A DNA stretch of 61,370 bases from JACDAN01 sp035265935 (GCA_035265935.1 DATFOC010000043.1:1-61370); one strand, 5' to 3'. Counted from the first letter of the stretch, positions 15,891 through 24,789 are shown. The notes: generated by a model from the letters alone, not told the origin. Made by a program: numbers and translations.

Positions 15891-18271
15891 TGCGGCGGCT
15901 CGGGACGCCCCTGCATCGCCGCCCAGACACGAGCCGGAGTGCAGGGCATGTCGACGTGGTCGACGCCGTGCGTCTCGTGCAGCGCGTCGATCACCGCGTT
16001 GACGATCGCCGGCGGGGACCCGACGTTCGGCGACTCGCCGACCCCCTTGGCCCCGAGCGGGTGATGGGGGCACGGCGTGACCGTCTCGCCGAGCTCGAAG
16101 TCGGGCGTCTCGAGGGCCGTCGGGATCAGGTAGTCCATGAACGACGAGTTCAGGCAGTTGCCCTCCTCATCGAACGTGAGGACCTCCATCAGCGCGATGC
16201 CGATGCCTTCCGCGAGGCCGCCATGGATCTGGCCGTCGACGACCATCGGGTTGATCCGCACTCCGCAGTCGTCGACCGCGATGAAGCGCCTGACGGAGAC
16301 GTGAGCCGTGTCTGGATCGATGTCCACGACGGCGATGTAGGCCCCGTAGGGGTAGGTGAGGTTGGGCGGGTCGTAGATCACCTGGGCGTCGAGCCCGCCC
16401 TCCATGCCCTCGGGCATCTCCTTGCCGCTGTACGACCTGGCCGCGATCTCCTCGATCGACGCACCCTTCTCCGGGTCGCCCTTGACGTACCAGCGGCCCT
16501 TCTCCCACGCGAGATCGTCCGGGCTCGCCTCGAGCATTGTCCCTGCGATCTGGCGCGCCTTGTCGCGCACCTTGCGGGAGACGACCGCGACCGCGCCGCC
16601 GGAGACAGGGGTCGAGCGGCTCCCGTAGGTGCCGAGCCCGTACGGCGAGCGGTCCGTGTCACCGTGACGGACCTCGACATCCTCCGGTGGGATGCCGAGC
16701 TCCTCGGCGACGATCTGCGAGAACGTTGTCTCGTGGCCCTGGCCCTGGGTCTGCGCGCTGATGCTGACCACGGCCTTGCCGGAGGGGTGTACCCGGAGGT
16801 CGGCGCCGTCGTTCATGGCGAGCCCGAGGATGTCCATGTGCTTGCGCGGCCCGGCGCCGACGCCCTCGGTAAAGAACGACACGCCGATGCCCATCAGCTC
16901 GCCCCGGGCGCGCTTCTCCGCCTGCTCGCGGCGGAGCTCCTCGTATCCGGCCATCTCCATCGCCACGCGCATCGTCTCGGCGTAGTTCCCGGAGTCGTAC
17001 GTCCAGCCGGTGGTCGTCTCGTAGGGGAACTGCTCGGGTGCGATGAAGCTGCGCATCCGGAGGTCGATCGGGTCGACCTTCATCTCGAGCGCGAGGGCGT
17101 CCACCATCCGCTCGACGAGGTAGACGGCCTCGGTGACCCGGAACGAGCACCGGTACGCGACGCCTCCGGGCGCCTTGTTCGAATAGACCGCCTTGACCTT
17201 GACGTGCGACGCCTCGAGGTCGTACGAGCCGCAGACGATGTGGAAGAACCCGGCCGGGAACTTCGTCGGCTGGGCAGTCGAGTCGAAGGCGCCGTGATCG
17301 GCGATCACGTCGGCCCGCAGGCCGGTGATCTTGCCGTCCTTCGAGCACATCTCGGCGTGCATCACGTAGTCGCGCGCGAACCCCGTGGACACGAGGTTCT
17401 CCGTCCGGTTCTCGACCCACTTGACCGGTACACCGGCAACGATCGAGCCGGCGATCGCGCACACGTAGCCGGGATAGACGGGGACCTTGTTGCCGAAGCC
17501 GCCACCGATGTCCTGGCACTGGATCCGGATCATGTGCTCGGCGAGCCCCGCGACGTGGGCGTAGACCGTGCGGTGGGCGTGCGGCGCCTGGTTGCCGTTG
17601 TAGATGTCGAGCTGGCCGGTCTCCGGGTTGAAGTCGGCGATCATGCCGCAGGTTTCGAGCGGCGCCGGGTGGCAGCGCGGATAGATGATGTCGCGCGTCA
17701 CGACGGTGTCGGCTTCGGCGAAGGCGCGATCCGTCGCCTCCTCGTCGCCCGCCTCCCAGGTCGGGCTGGCGAGGTTGTCGCGCTGCCCGGTCTTGTCGTC
17801 GCGGATCAGCGGCGCGTCGGGGTCGAGCGCTTTGCGGGCGTTGACGACCGCGGGCAGGGGCTCGTACTCGACGTCGATCAGCTGGAGCGCGTCGTTCGCC
17901 GAGTACTCGTCGGTCGCGATCACGAACGCGACCTCCTGCCCCTGGAAGCGAACCTTGTCTCCGGCGAGCACGGCCTGCGTGTCGTAGGAGATCGTCGGCA
18001 TCCACGCGAGGCCGAGCGTCTCGAGGTCCTTGGCGGTGATGACAGCGGCGACGTTGGGGTGCGCGAGGGCCCGCGAGGTGTCGATCGAGACGATGCGTGC
18101 GTGCGCGTACGGGCTGCGGAGCATGGCGCCGTGGACCATCCCCGGAAGCCGGATGTCGTCGAGGTAGGTGCCCTTGCCGCGGATGAAGCGCGCGTCCTCC
18201 TTCCGCTTCAGCCGGCCGAAGCCGATCGGGCGCTCGGTCGTCGCGCTGGGGAGGTTCTCGACGGTTGCCAT
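15887..18271 (-). CDS. coxL: Form I aerobic carbon monoxide dehydrogenase large subunit CoxL
   Basis: The 794-residue catalytic subunit that oxidises CO to CO2 at a molybdenum-copper centre. The loop AYRCSFR at residues 372-378 is the defining form I motif, with Cys375 as the copper ligand. Also visible are QDIGGGFGNK (about 253-262), GQGHETT (510-516) for the molybdopterin cytosine dinucleotide, and catalytic Glu746 in GVGES. Length matches known CoxL. The ATG at 18271 is preceded by AGGGGG in the end of coxS. It sits in the canonical M-S-L-D-E order. Confidence 0.97.
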   Translation of the reverse strand: MATVENLPSATTERPIGFGRLKRKEDARFIRGKGTYLDDIRLPGMVHGAMLRSPYAHARIVSIDTSRALAHPNVAAVITAKDLETLGLAWMPTISYDTQAVLAGDKVRFQGQEVAFVIATDEYSANDALQLIDVEYEPLPAVVNARKALDPDAPLIRDDKTGQRDNLASPTWEAGDEEATDRAFAEADTVVTRDIIYPRCHPAPLETCGMIADFNPETGQLDIYNGNQAPHAHRTVYAHVAGLAEHMIRIQCQDIGGGFGNKVPVYPGYVCAIAGSIVAGVPVKWVENRTENLVSTGFARDYVMHAEMCSKDGKITGLRADVIADHGAFDSTAQPTKFPAGFFHIVCGSYDLEASHVKVKAVYSNKAPGGVAYRCSFRVTEAVYLVERMVDALALEMKVDPIDLRMRSFIAPEQFPYETTTGWTYDSGNYAETMRVAMEMAGYEELRREQAEKRARGELMGIGVSFFTEGVGAGPRKHMDILGLAMNDGADLRVHPSGKAVVSISAQTQGQGHETTFSQIVAEELGIPPEDVEVRHGDTDRSPYGLGTYGSRSTPVSGGAVAVVSRKVRDKARQIAGTMLEASPDDLAWEKGRWYVKGDPEKGASIEEIAARSYSGKEMPEGMEGGLDAQVIYDPPNLTYPYGAYIAVVDIDPDTAHVSVRRFIAVDDCGVRINPMVVDGQIHGGLAEGIGIALMEVLTFDEEGNCLNSSFMDYLIPTALETPDFELGETVTPCPHHPLGAKGVGESPNVGSPPAIVNAVIDALHETHGVDHVDMPCTPARVWAAMQGRPEPPQ

Positions 18272-18273
18272 GC

Positions 18274-18753
18274 TCAGACCCCCTGTTTCGCGGTTGCTTG
18301 GTGCTCGGCAGCCCACTGGACGGCCGCGACGATGTTCTTGTAGCCCGTGCAGCGGCAGATTCCGCCCGAGATCGCGGTGCGGATCTCCTGCTCGGTCGGA
18401 TTCGGGATCTCGTCCAGCAAGGCGCGCGCCGTCATCAGCATGCCCGGCGTGCAGAAGCCGCACTGGAGAGCGTGCGTCTCGTGGAAGCCCATCTGGATCG
18501 GATCGAGCTGTCCGTCGACCTCCAGCGACTCGACCGTGCGGATCTCATGCCCTACACACATCGCCGCCAGGATCGTGCAGGACTTCACCAGCTCGCCGTC
18601 CATCTGGACGACGCAGGCGCCGCAGTTGGAGGTGTCGCAGCCCCAGTGGGTGCCGGTCAGGCCGGGCGTCTCGCGGATGAAGTGGACGAGAAGCTGGCGG
18701 GGCTCAATCTCGCGCGAGATCCGCTCGCCGTTGACCGTGATCGAGACATTCAT
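18274..18753 (-). CDS. coxS: CO dehydrogenase small subunit CoxS (2Fe-2S)
   Basis: A 159-residue iron-sulfur subunit with both cluster motifs: GCDTSNCGAC plus VKSC for the ferredoxin-like cluster, and CGFCTPGM plus ICRCTGY for the second. It transfers electrons from the Mo-Cu centre of CoxL to FAD in CoxM. The ATG at 18753 has a strong Shine-Dalgarno (AGGAGG, 7 bases upstream). The longer open frame upstream is the 3' end of coxM in another phase. Confidence 0.95.
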   Translation of the reverse strand: MNVSITVNGERISREIEPRQLLVHFIRETPGLTGTHWGCDTSNCGACVVQMDGELVKSCTILAAMCVGHEIRTVESLEVDGQLDPIQMGFHETHALQCGFCTPGMLMTARALLDEIPNPTEQEIRTAISGGICRCTGYKNIVAAVQWAAEHQATAKQGV

Positions 18754-18755
18754 CG

Positions 18756-19631
18756 TCAGACCTCCTGATGCAGGGCGCGTGCCGTCGCGCGACGCAGGGC
18801 GCGTGTTGTGAGGACGCCGGCGAGGTGGCGCTTGTAGTCGACCGGCCCCCGGCCGTCTGCAGTCGGCGAACAATCCTCCGAGGCGATCTGGCCCGCCTGC
18901 GCGAACAGGTCCTCTGACGGGCCCTTGCCCCGGAGCAGCTCCTCCGCCCGCGAAAGGTGGATCGTCGTCAGGCCGACCGCGCTGAGCGCGATTCCGGCCT
19001 GGACGATCGTGCCGCCGTCGATCCAGACGGCTGCCGACGCCGCGGCGATCGCCCAGTCGCCGGCGCGCCTCTCGACTTTCTCGTGCGCGCTGCTGCCTCC
19101 CTGGCGGAGCGGGATTCGGACCTCGGTCAGCAGCTCGCCGTCGCCCACGGCGGTCATGAACGGGCCCACGTGGAAGTCCTCCATCCCGACGACCCGCTCA
19201 GCGTCGGCGCCGCGGATCACGGTCTTCGCCTTGACCGCGATGCAGACCGCCGAAAGGTCCTCGGCCGCGTCCGCCTGGCACAGCGAGCCGCCGATCGTCC
19301 CGCGGTTGCGCACGACCGGGTCGGCGATCACCTTCTCGGCGTCGCGGAACACCGGCAGGTGCTCGGCGAGCAGGTCCGAGGTCAACAGGTCCTTGTGGCG
19401 CGTCAGCGACCCGATCCGGATCTCGCCGCCTTCCTCGCGGATGTACGAGAGCTCCGCGAGGTCGTTGATGTCGATCAGGTGCTCGGGGCTCGCGAGGCGC
19501 AGCTTCATCATCGGGAGCAGGCTGTGGCCGCCGGCGATGATCCGCGCGCCGGAGCCGTGCCGCCGGAGCGATGCAATCGCACCCTCGACGCTGGTGGCGC
19601 GCTCGTACTCGAATGCCGCGGGTGTCTGCAC
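18756..19631 (-). CDS. coxM: CO dehydrogenase medium subunit CoxM (FAD)
   Basis: A 291-residue FAD-binding subunit with both flavin loops, AGGHSLLPMMK (about residues 33-43) and TIGGSLCQADAAED (about 110-123). It receives electrons from CoxS and passes them to the quinone pool. The GTG at 19631 is preferred over a longer frame because AGGAGA lies 7 bases upstream. It starts 16 bases after the stop of the large membrane-anchored protein gene, so the five membrane proteins and coxMSL are probably one transcript. Confidence 0.95.
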   Translation of the reverse strand: MQTPAAFEYERATSVEGAIASLRRHGSGARIIAGGHSLLPMMKLRLASPEHLIDINDLAELSYIREEGGEIRIGSLTRHKDLLTSDLLAEHLPVFRDAEKVIADPVVRNRGTIGGSLCQADAAEDLSAVCIAVKAKTVIRGADAERVVGMEDFHVGPFMTAVGDGELLTEVRIPLRQGGSSAHEKVERRAGDWAIAAASAAVWIDGGTIVQAGIALSAVGLTTIHLSRAEELLRGKGPSEDLFAQAGQIASEDCSPTADGRGPVDYKRHLAGVLTTRALRRATARALHQEV

Positions 19632-19647
19632 GAGATCTCTCCTGACG

Positions 19648-20562
19648 TTACGTGTCGGAGCCCTCTTTGGAGTCGGCCGACTCGACATCGACCTGGCGAC
19701 GCGCCGCTGCGGCGTCCTTCAGGTCGGGCTCGGCTCCCTCTGGCAGCTCGGGCCCCCCGTCGGACACTGCGTCGGCTTCGTCGCCGCTGCTCGGGTCGAT
19801 GCCGCTCTCGGTCGCAGGCTGGTCGGATGCGGTCGTCGCGCCCAGGACGGTGCTCTCGAGCTGCGGATCCTCCGCCAGCAGCTCGCGCGGCGCGTCCGAT
19901 CCTCCGGCCTCGGCCGGCACGATGCCCTCGGCGGCAACTTCGGACCACGGGCCCTTCTCGCGGATCTCTGCCTCGTCTGGCGTGGTGCCCCCGCGCTGCT
20001 CGCTCGGCGGGTACTGGACGGGCGCATCGGTGCCGATCACCGGCGACCTGGCCAGCGACTCCGGCCTCGACTGTCGGATCTCGGGATACAGAAGCCGAGC
20101 CGCAAGGCTTCCCCGCTCGACGTCCCTGAGCGCGGGGCCGGCCGGATTCCCGACGGCAATCGGCGCCTCGCGGCCGAGCCGCGCCAGGGTAAGCGTGCCG
20201 TGGGTGTAGACCTCGCCGATGCGCGGCGCCTTGACCGTGGTGCTCTCCGGGAAGCTCCTGAACCCGGCGGCGGCCGATCCGGCATAGAGGCCCTCGACGA
20301 GGCCGACGGCGTCTACCATCCCGGCCTTCTTCACAAGCAGGCCCTCGAGCAGGTCGACACCGGCGTCGAGCTGCTCGTTGATCGCTGTCACGACGCCGTT
20401 GACCGGAGCGCTCTTCTCGACGATCTCGCCGACGTGGCTGATGACCTGGTCGAGCCCGGCGGTGATCTTCCGCAGCTGGAGGATCACCCCGACGAGGTAG
20501 ACGACGAGGGCGGCGACGATCAGTGCGACGGCGACGATGGTGACTACGGCTGCCGACTCCAT
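19648..20562 (-). CDS. Membrane-anchored protein with long disordered tail, cox operon
   Basis: A 304-residue protein with one N-terminal transmembrane helix (about residues 6-29), an amphipathic helical segment (about 30-80) and a proline/acid-rich, probably disordered tail to the end. No catalytic motif is visible. It is the last and longest of five consecutive small membrane proteins leading into coxM. The helix-plus-coil layout resembles DUF948-like proteins. It could anchor or organise CO dehydrogenase at the membrane; this is inference from position only. Confidence 0.75.
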   Translation of the reverse strand: MESAAVVTIVAVALIVAALVVYLVGVILQLRKITAGLDQVISHVGEIVEKSAPVNGVVTAINEQLDAGVDLLEGLLVKKAGMVDAVGLVEGLYAGSAAAGFRSFPESTTVKAPRIGEVYTHGTLTLARLGREAPIAVGNPAGPALRDVERGSLAARLLYPEIRQSRPESLARSPVIGTDAPVQYPPSEQRGGTTPDEAEIREKGPWSEVAAEGIVPAEAGGSDAPRELLAEDPQLESTVLGATTASDQPATESGIDPSSGDEADAVSDGGPELPEGAEPDLKDAAAARRQVDVESADSKEGSDT

Positions 20563-20569
20563 AGCTCTC

Positions 20570-20827
20570 CTACTCCGCGTCGTCGAGGATCACGTCGAGG
20601 GAGCCGCCGTAGTTCGCAACCCCCGCGACCGTCTTGGTCACCTGATCCTGCGTGGTCAGGAGCAGTGCGGCGGCGTCGAGGTCCTTCGAGCCCGCAGCCG
20701 CCGTCTTCGCGATCGCCTCGGCGCTGGGGACGATGCTCCGCGCCGCGCTGAGCACGCCGTGCAGCAGATACACGACGACCAGGAACACGGCGAAGAGCGC
20801 GATGTTCCCGATCCACCAAAGGGTCAT
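20570..20827 (-). CDS. Small single-pass membrane protein 4, cox operon
   Basis: An 85-residue protein with one transmembrane helix (about residues 5-27) followed by an alanine-rich helical tail ending in acidic residues. The ATG at 20827 overlaps the stop of the preceding gene as ATGA. Its layout is the same as its neighbours though the sequences have diverged. Function unknown. Confidence 0.75.
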   Translation of the reverse strand: MTLWWIGNIALFAVFLVVVYLLHGVLSAARSIVPSAEAIAKTAAAGSKDLDAAALLLTTQDQVTKTVAGVANYGGSLDVILDDAE

Positions 20828-21102
20828 CGCTGCCTCCGCTCGGCGACGATCGCCGCCTTCCCAGCGATCCCTGGCAGCGCGCCGAGGATGATCTCGAACT
20901 GCGCGTTGATCGCCTTGACGGCGGGCTCGAGCGGTCGCAGGTGCTCCGCCTCGACGGTCTGCAGCGCGGACGACAGGGTCGCCAACCCCTGGGAGATCCT
21001 TTCCAGGCGGCTGCGCACGATGATCAGCGCCGCGGCCAGCACGAGGACGACGACCACGGACAACATGACCGTGAGGAGGATCAGGAGATCCTGGTCGCTC
21101 AT
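20824..21102 (-). CDS. Small single-pass membrane protein 3, cox operon
   Basis: A 92-residue protein with a strongly hydrophobic helix at about residues 4-29 (LLILLTVMLSVVVVLVL) and an amphipathic helical tail with regularly spaced leucines (ERISQGLATLSSALQTVE), probably a coiled coil. ATGA overlap joins it to the gene before. Function unknown; see the findings on the five-gene set. Confidence 0.75.
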   Translation of the reverse strand: MSDQDLLILLTVMLSVVVVLVLAAALIIVRSRLERISQGLATLSSALQTVEAEHLRPLEPAVKAINAQFEIILGALPGIAGKAAIVAERRQR

Positions 21103-21383
21103 GTGCCGGTGTACCCGTCCGTGAGCGCGTTCATGTAGCCGTCCTGGATCACCGCTTCGTCCACGATCTCCGCCAGCACCGGCGCCGTCGCCTCGAGCTG
21201 CGGGATGTTCGCGGTGTTCGAGGCGACCTTGCCCGCGACCTCGAGGAGACCCCCGACCGACTTCTCGATGCTTCCCACCGTCTTGATCAGCGCCGCCAGC
21301 AGCACGGCGACGACGATCGCGGCGGCTGCGCCGAGGATCAGGGCGAGGACCCAGTACCCGTTCGAGGTCAGTGCGAGAGTCAC
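21099..21383 (-). CDS. Small single-pass membrane protein 2, cox operon
   Basis: A 94-residue protein with one transmembrane helix (about residues 10-34) and a helical tail carrying KTVGSIEKSVGGLLEVAGKV, a heptad-like pattern. The GTG at 21383 overlaps the stop of the first small gene as GTGA, and the longer open frame upstream is a shadow of that gene. Function unknown. Confidence 0.75.
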   Translation of the reverse strand: MTLALTSNGYWVLALILGAAAAIVVAVLLAALIKTVGSIEKSVGGLLEVAGKVASNTANIPQLEATAPVLAEIVDEAVIQDGYMNALTDGYTGT

Positions 21384-21631
21384 TTCCCGACCGCGACCTT
21401 TCGCAGGGACCGCGCGGCGTGCAGGATCCTCACACCCGAGTCGTTGATGCGGGCGATGCCACCGAGCTCTGCGGTCTGCTGCCGCACGATCTCGACCGCC
21501 TGCTCGGCAACCTTGGCCTGCTTCGCGATCTTCATCGCCAGCCAGACGATCGTGATCACGATTACCGCGGCTACCGCAACGACGGCGATGCCGATCGCGA
21601 GCCCAACCTGCCAACCGGTGGACGCAATCAC
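21380..21631 (-). CDS. Small single-pass membrane protein 1, first gene of the cox operon
   Basis: An 83-residue protein with one transmembrane helix (about residues 7-33) and a basic, helical tail (KQAKVAEQAVEIVRQQ). The GTG at 21631 is 7 bases from a TAAAGT -10 box, so a leaderless message is likely and this is probably the first gene of the CO dehydrogenase transcript. Function unknown. Confidence 0.72.
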   Translation of the reverse strand: MIASTGWQVGLAIGIAVVAVAAVIVITIVWLAMKIAKQAKVAEQAVEIVRQQTAELGGIARINDSGVRILHAARSLRKVAVGK

Positions 21632-21638
21632 GCCCGCA

Positions 21639-21666
21639 ACTTTATCGCTGTGGCACGGCGAACAAG
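21639..21666 (-). promoter_or_regulatory. Probable leaderless promoter for the cox operon
   Basis: On the minus strand CTTGTT (21661-21666) is followed after 16 bases by TAAAGT (21639-21644), 7 bases before the GTG of the first small membrane protein gene. The region also separates the operon from the divergent xdhC-type gene at 21701. The -35 match is weak. Confidence 0.45.
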
Positions 21667-21700
21667 CGCCCACCGTTCTCCCTCGGCATAGGATTTCGGC

Positions 21701-22753
21701 ATGCGCGAGATCCGAGACGACCTGCAGCGCTGGCTCGCGCGCGGCGACCGCGTCGCGCTCGCGACCGTCGTTGCGACGAGGCGTTCGGCGCCTCGACCCG
21801 TTGGCGCCAAGCTCGCGATCTCGGCGCAAGGCGAGCTCGCCGGCTCAGTGTCCGGCGGGTGCGTCGAGAACGAGGTTTACGAGTACGCGCAGGAAGTGCT
21901 TGCCGGTGCGCCTCCGCGGCTCCTAACGTATGGGATCTCGGACGACCTGGCACTGAGCGTCGGCCTCCCCTGCGGCGGCGAGATCGACGTCTTCGTGGAG
22001 GAAGCGCGGCGTCCGCTCGCCGACCGGCTGCTGCAGATCGTCGAGAACAGTGAGCGCGCAGTGGTGATGACTGTCCTCTCGGGTGCCGACCTGGGGGCCG
22101 AGCTGCTCGTCACGGAAGGAGGCGAGCGCATCGGCGAGGCGCCGGACGAGCTCGCTGAGTTGGCGCCGGAGCTCATCCGCAGAGGGCGCAGCGGCGTCGT
22201 CGAGGCCGCGGGACGTGAGGTCTTCGCCGATGTGTACGGGCCGCCCCCGCGGTTGCTGATCTACGGCGCCGTGGACACCGCCGAGGCGCTCTCCCGCGCT
22301 GCGCAGGAGATCGGCTGGCGGCCGATCGTCGCCGACGCGCGTGCCCGCTTCGCAACCTCGGAACGGCTCCCGAGCGCCGCGGAAATCGTGGTCGCATGGC
22401 CGGAGGAGACCCTCGCCCAGGTGCAGCCGGACGACGCCACCGCGATCGTCATCCTCACCCACGACGACAAGTTCGACGTCCCGATGATCATCGGCGCGCT
22501 CGCCACCGACGCGTTCTACATCGGCGCGCTCGGCTCACGGAGGAACCAGGAGCGGCGCCGCGAGCGGCTGCTCGAAGAGGGAGTCGGCGAAGCGGCGCTC
22601 GAACGGGTTTCCGGCCCATGCGGGCTCGACGTCGGCGCTCAGACGCCGGCGGAGACGGCGATCTCGATCCTGGCCGAGATCATGGCCGTCCGGGCCGGGC
22701 GCGAGGGCGGGCGACTCCGCGACGCGACGACCCGCATCCACGCCGAGGTCTGA
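21701..22753 (+). CDS. XdhC/CoxI family molybdoenzyme maturation protein
   Basis: A 350-residue protein of the XdhC/CoxI family, which binds sulfurated molybdenum cofactor and hands it to Mo-hydroxylases. The N-terminal XdhC domain has SVSGGCVENEV and GLPCGGEIDVF (about residues 48-100). The C-terminal Rossmann-like domain has LLIYGAVDTAEAL and the conserved GALGSRRNQERRRERL. It is transcribed away from the cox operon across a 70-base gap and probably serves CoxL or the first Mo-hydroxylase. Confidence 0.88.
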   Translation: MREIRDDLQRWLARGDRVALATVVATRRSAPRPVGAKLAISAQGELAGSVSGGCVENEVYEYAQEVLAGAPPRLLTYGISDDLALSVGLPCGGEIDVFVEEARRPLADRLLQIVENSERAVVMTVLSGADLGAELLVTEGGERIGEAPDELAELAPELIRRGRSGVVEAAGREVFADVYGPPPRLLIYGAVDTAEALSRAAQEIGWRPIVADARARFATSERLPSAAEIVVAWPEETLAQVQPDDATAIVILTHDDKFDVPMIIGALATDAFYIGALGSRRNQERRRERLLEEGVGEAALERVSGPCGLDVGAQTPAETAISILAEIMAVRAGREGGRLRDATTRIHAEV

Positions 22754-22857
22754 CCAAGAGGGGTTGGCGCAAGAGCAGCTGAGCCGCCGGGCCGCGCTGC
22801 TCGCCCCCACGACGGCGTCCTCAGTCGCGCCCGTATCTCGCCCTTACGCCCCTCCCG

Positions 22858-23664
22858 CTAGACCGTCGCGGCTTCGAACTGCTTGCGGCAATGCGCGCTG
22901 CAGAAGTAGTACGTGACGCCGTCGCGAACCGAAGTCTCCTTCGCCGCGGCGACGGCGACGGTCATGCCGCAGACCGGGTCGATGGCTTCCTCGACGAGCT
23001 CAGCCGGCGAAGGCCCGCGCGTATGGCGCCAGGCGACGAGCTCGGCGAGGATTGCGACGGCGATCTCCTCTTGGGAGGAGGGCCCGAGGTCGAGGCCTGC
23101 CGGACTGCGCATTCGCGCGAGGGACTCCTCGTCCACGCCGCGCTCGCGAAGCTCGGCCGCCAGCGCCGCGGCGCGCTTCGCGCTCGCGACGAGCCCGACG
23201 TAACCCGCCCCGCACGCCAGCGCCGCCTCCAGCGCCTCTTCGTCGCCGCGGCCCATCGAGGCGATGACGATCGCGTCGGCCTTCTCGATCGACGACGTCA
23301 CGTTCCAACCCATCACGCCTGCCAGCTCTCGCAGCGTCCGCGCGGCCGGAGCGTCGCCGACGACCGCAAGCAGGAGTGCCGGGCGGTGAGGCTCGATCAT
23401 CACGTCGACCGCGCCTTCCGAGGCGCATCTGCTTTCGATCCGCTCACGGCGCGGCTCGCCGTCGGCGAGCGCCAGGAGCGAGAGCCGGACGACCTCGGGC
23501 TCCGTGCAGGCACCGCCGACCCAGCCGTGCAGCTCGCCGTCCTCGGTCACGAGTGCCCGGTCGCCAACGCGCGCCGACGACGGCCGCTCCACCCCGACCA
23601 CGGTGGCGAGAGCGAAGGTCGTTCCCTCCTCCACGAGGCGACCGGCTTCGACGAGGACCTTCAC
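22858..23664 (-). CDS. XdhC/CoxF-like protein fused to a C-terminal YHS metal-binding domain
   Basis: A 268-residue protein. Residues 1 to about 215 form a shortened XdhC/CoxF-type domain pair (GWVGGACTEPEVV, then MGRGDEEAL and GLVASAKRAAAL of the Rossmann part). Residues about 225-268 form a YHS domain: DPVCGMTV at its start and YYFCSAHCRKQF at its end, with three cysteines and a histidine that could bind a metal. GTG at 23664 is chosen by domain start; the adjacent GGAGA is unusually close. A link to copper handling for the Mo-Cu centre is attractive but unproven. Confidence 0.85.
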   Translation of the reverse strand: MKVLVEAGRLVEEGTTFALATVVGVERPSSARVGDRALVTEDGELHGWVGGACTEPEVVRLSLLALADGEPRRERIESRCASEGAVDVMIEPHRPALLLAVVGDAPAARTLRELAGVMGWNVTSSIEKADAIVIASMGRGDEEALEAALACGAGYVGLVASAKRAAALAAELRERGVDEESLARMRSPAGLDLGPSSQEEIAVAILAELVAWRHTRGPSPAELVEEAIDPVCGMTVAVAAAKETSVRDGVTYYFCSAHCRKQFEAATV

Positions 23665-23754
23665 TCTCCGAGGGCGCCCTCCACGGAGAAAGGGTAGTCG
23701 CCGCGGCCCGCCGGACGCCAGAGCGCCGGCGGGCCGCACGACCGCGTTCCGTGC

Positions 23755-24789
23755 TCAGTCGAATGCGTACTGCTCGTACTCTTCCACGTTGTCCTTCGTC
23801 ACGACTGCCGCGGGAACGACGACCTGCCGCGGCACCTCCGGCGGGACGAGCTCGGAGAAGCCCTCGTCCAGGCCGATGAGGCGAGCCATGTTCACCGCGC
23901 TCGCCGCCATGTTCGGGTTGTAGAGGAAGGTGGCACGGTAGAGGCCGCCCTCCTTGATCTGCTGCATCGCGTCCTGCGACCCGCCGACGCCGGTGAGGAA
24001 CATCTCGTCGTCCCGGCCGGCGTTACGGATCGCCTGCACGACACCCTGGGCCATGTCGTCGTCGTGCGTGTACACGGCGTCGATGTCGCTCTGGGCCTGG
24101 AGGATGTTCTCCATCACGGTCAGGCCCTTGTCGGGATTGAAGTCACCCGGCTGCGAGGCGACGATCTTGAGGCCACCGCCCGGGCACTTCTGCCTGATCG
24201 TGTCGGTGAAGCCCTTCGTCCGGTCGGTCGTGACCGAGATGCCGGCCAGGCCCTGGATCTCGACGACGTTGCCCTGACACTTCAGCTCGTCGGCGATGTA
24301 GTTCGCCGCGAGGACGCCGATCTGGTAGTTATCGCCGAGGATCGTCGCGGTCGCCGCATCGGGCGCCGTGAAGAGTCGGTCGACGTTCACGACTCGGATG
24401 CCCGCTCGCTCGGCCTTCTGAGCGACCGGCGTCAAAGCCGCGCCGTCCTGGGGCAGGACGACGAGGACATCCGGCTTCTGCGAGATCGCCTGCTCGATCT
24501 GCTGCGCCTGCGAGTCCGCGTCCGCGGCCTGGAGCAGCTCGAACTCGACGTCGTCGTGCTTCTCCGCGGCAGCCTGCGCATCCTTCGAGATCGCGCCAAG
24601 CCAGCCGTGGTCTGTCGGCGGCACGCTCGCGATGATCGACACGCTCTCGCCGGAACCGCCTTCGGCAGCCGTGGTCTCGCCGACGGTGACGGTCGTGGTG
24701 GACGTCTCTTCGTCGCTCATACAGGCAGTCGCACCGATCGCGAGCACCAGGCCTGCGGCGACGGAGATCAAGAGTCGCTTTCGCGACAT
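23755..24789 (-). CDS. Sugar ABC transporter substrate-binding lipoprotein
   Basis: A 344-residue periplasmic-binding-protein type 1 (ribose/xylose-binding family) protein. It has a lipoprotein signal (hydrophobic LLISVAAGLVLAIGATAC, Cys at about residue 24), a Thr/Glu-rich linker and a binding domain beginning SIIASVPPTDHGW. YTHDDDMAQGV near residue 250 is typical of the family. The ATG at 24789 has AGGAGG 7 bases upstream. It is the last gene of the carbohydrate operon and the ligand is unknown. Confidence 0.9.
   Translation of the reverse strand: MSRKRLLISVAAGLVLAIGATACMSDEETSTTTVTVGETTAAEGGSGESVSIIASVPPTDHGWLGAISKDAQAAAEKHDDVEFELLQAADADSQAQQIEQAISQKPDVLVVLPQDGAALTPVAQKAERAGIRVVNVDRLFTAPDAATATILGDNYQIGVLAANYIADELKCQGNVVEIQGLAGISVTTDRTKGFTDTIRQKCPGGGLKIVASQPGDFNPDKGLTVMENILQAQSDIDAVYTHDDDMAQGVVQAIRNAGRDDEMFLTGVGGSQDAMQQIKEGGLYRATFLYNPNMAASAVNMARLIGLDEGFSELVPPEVPRQVVVPAAVVTKDNVEEYEQYAFD

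Noticed and set aside
15956..18343. Plus-strand open frame of 795 codons opposite coxL
   Set aside because: Exact antisense of a well-conserved enzyme, caused by high G+C and few stops.
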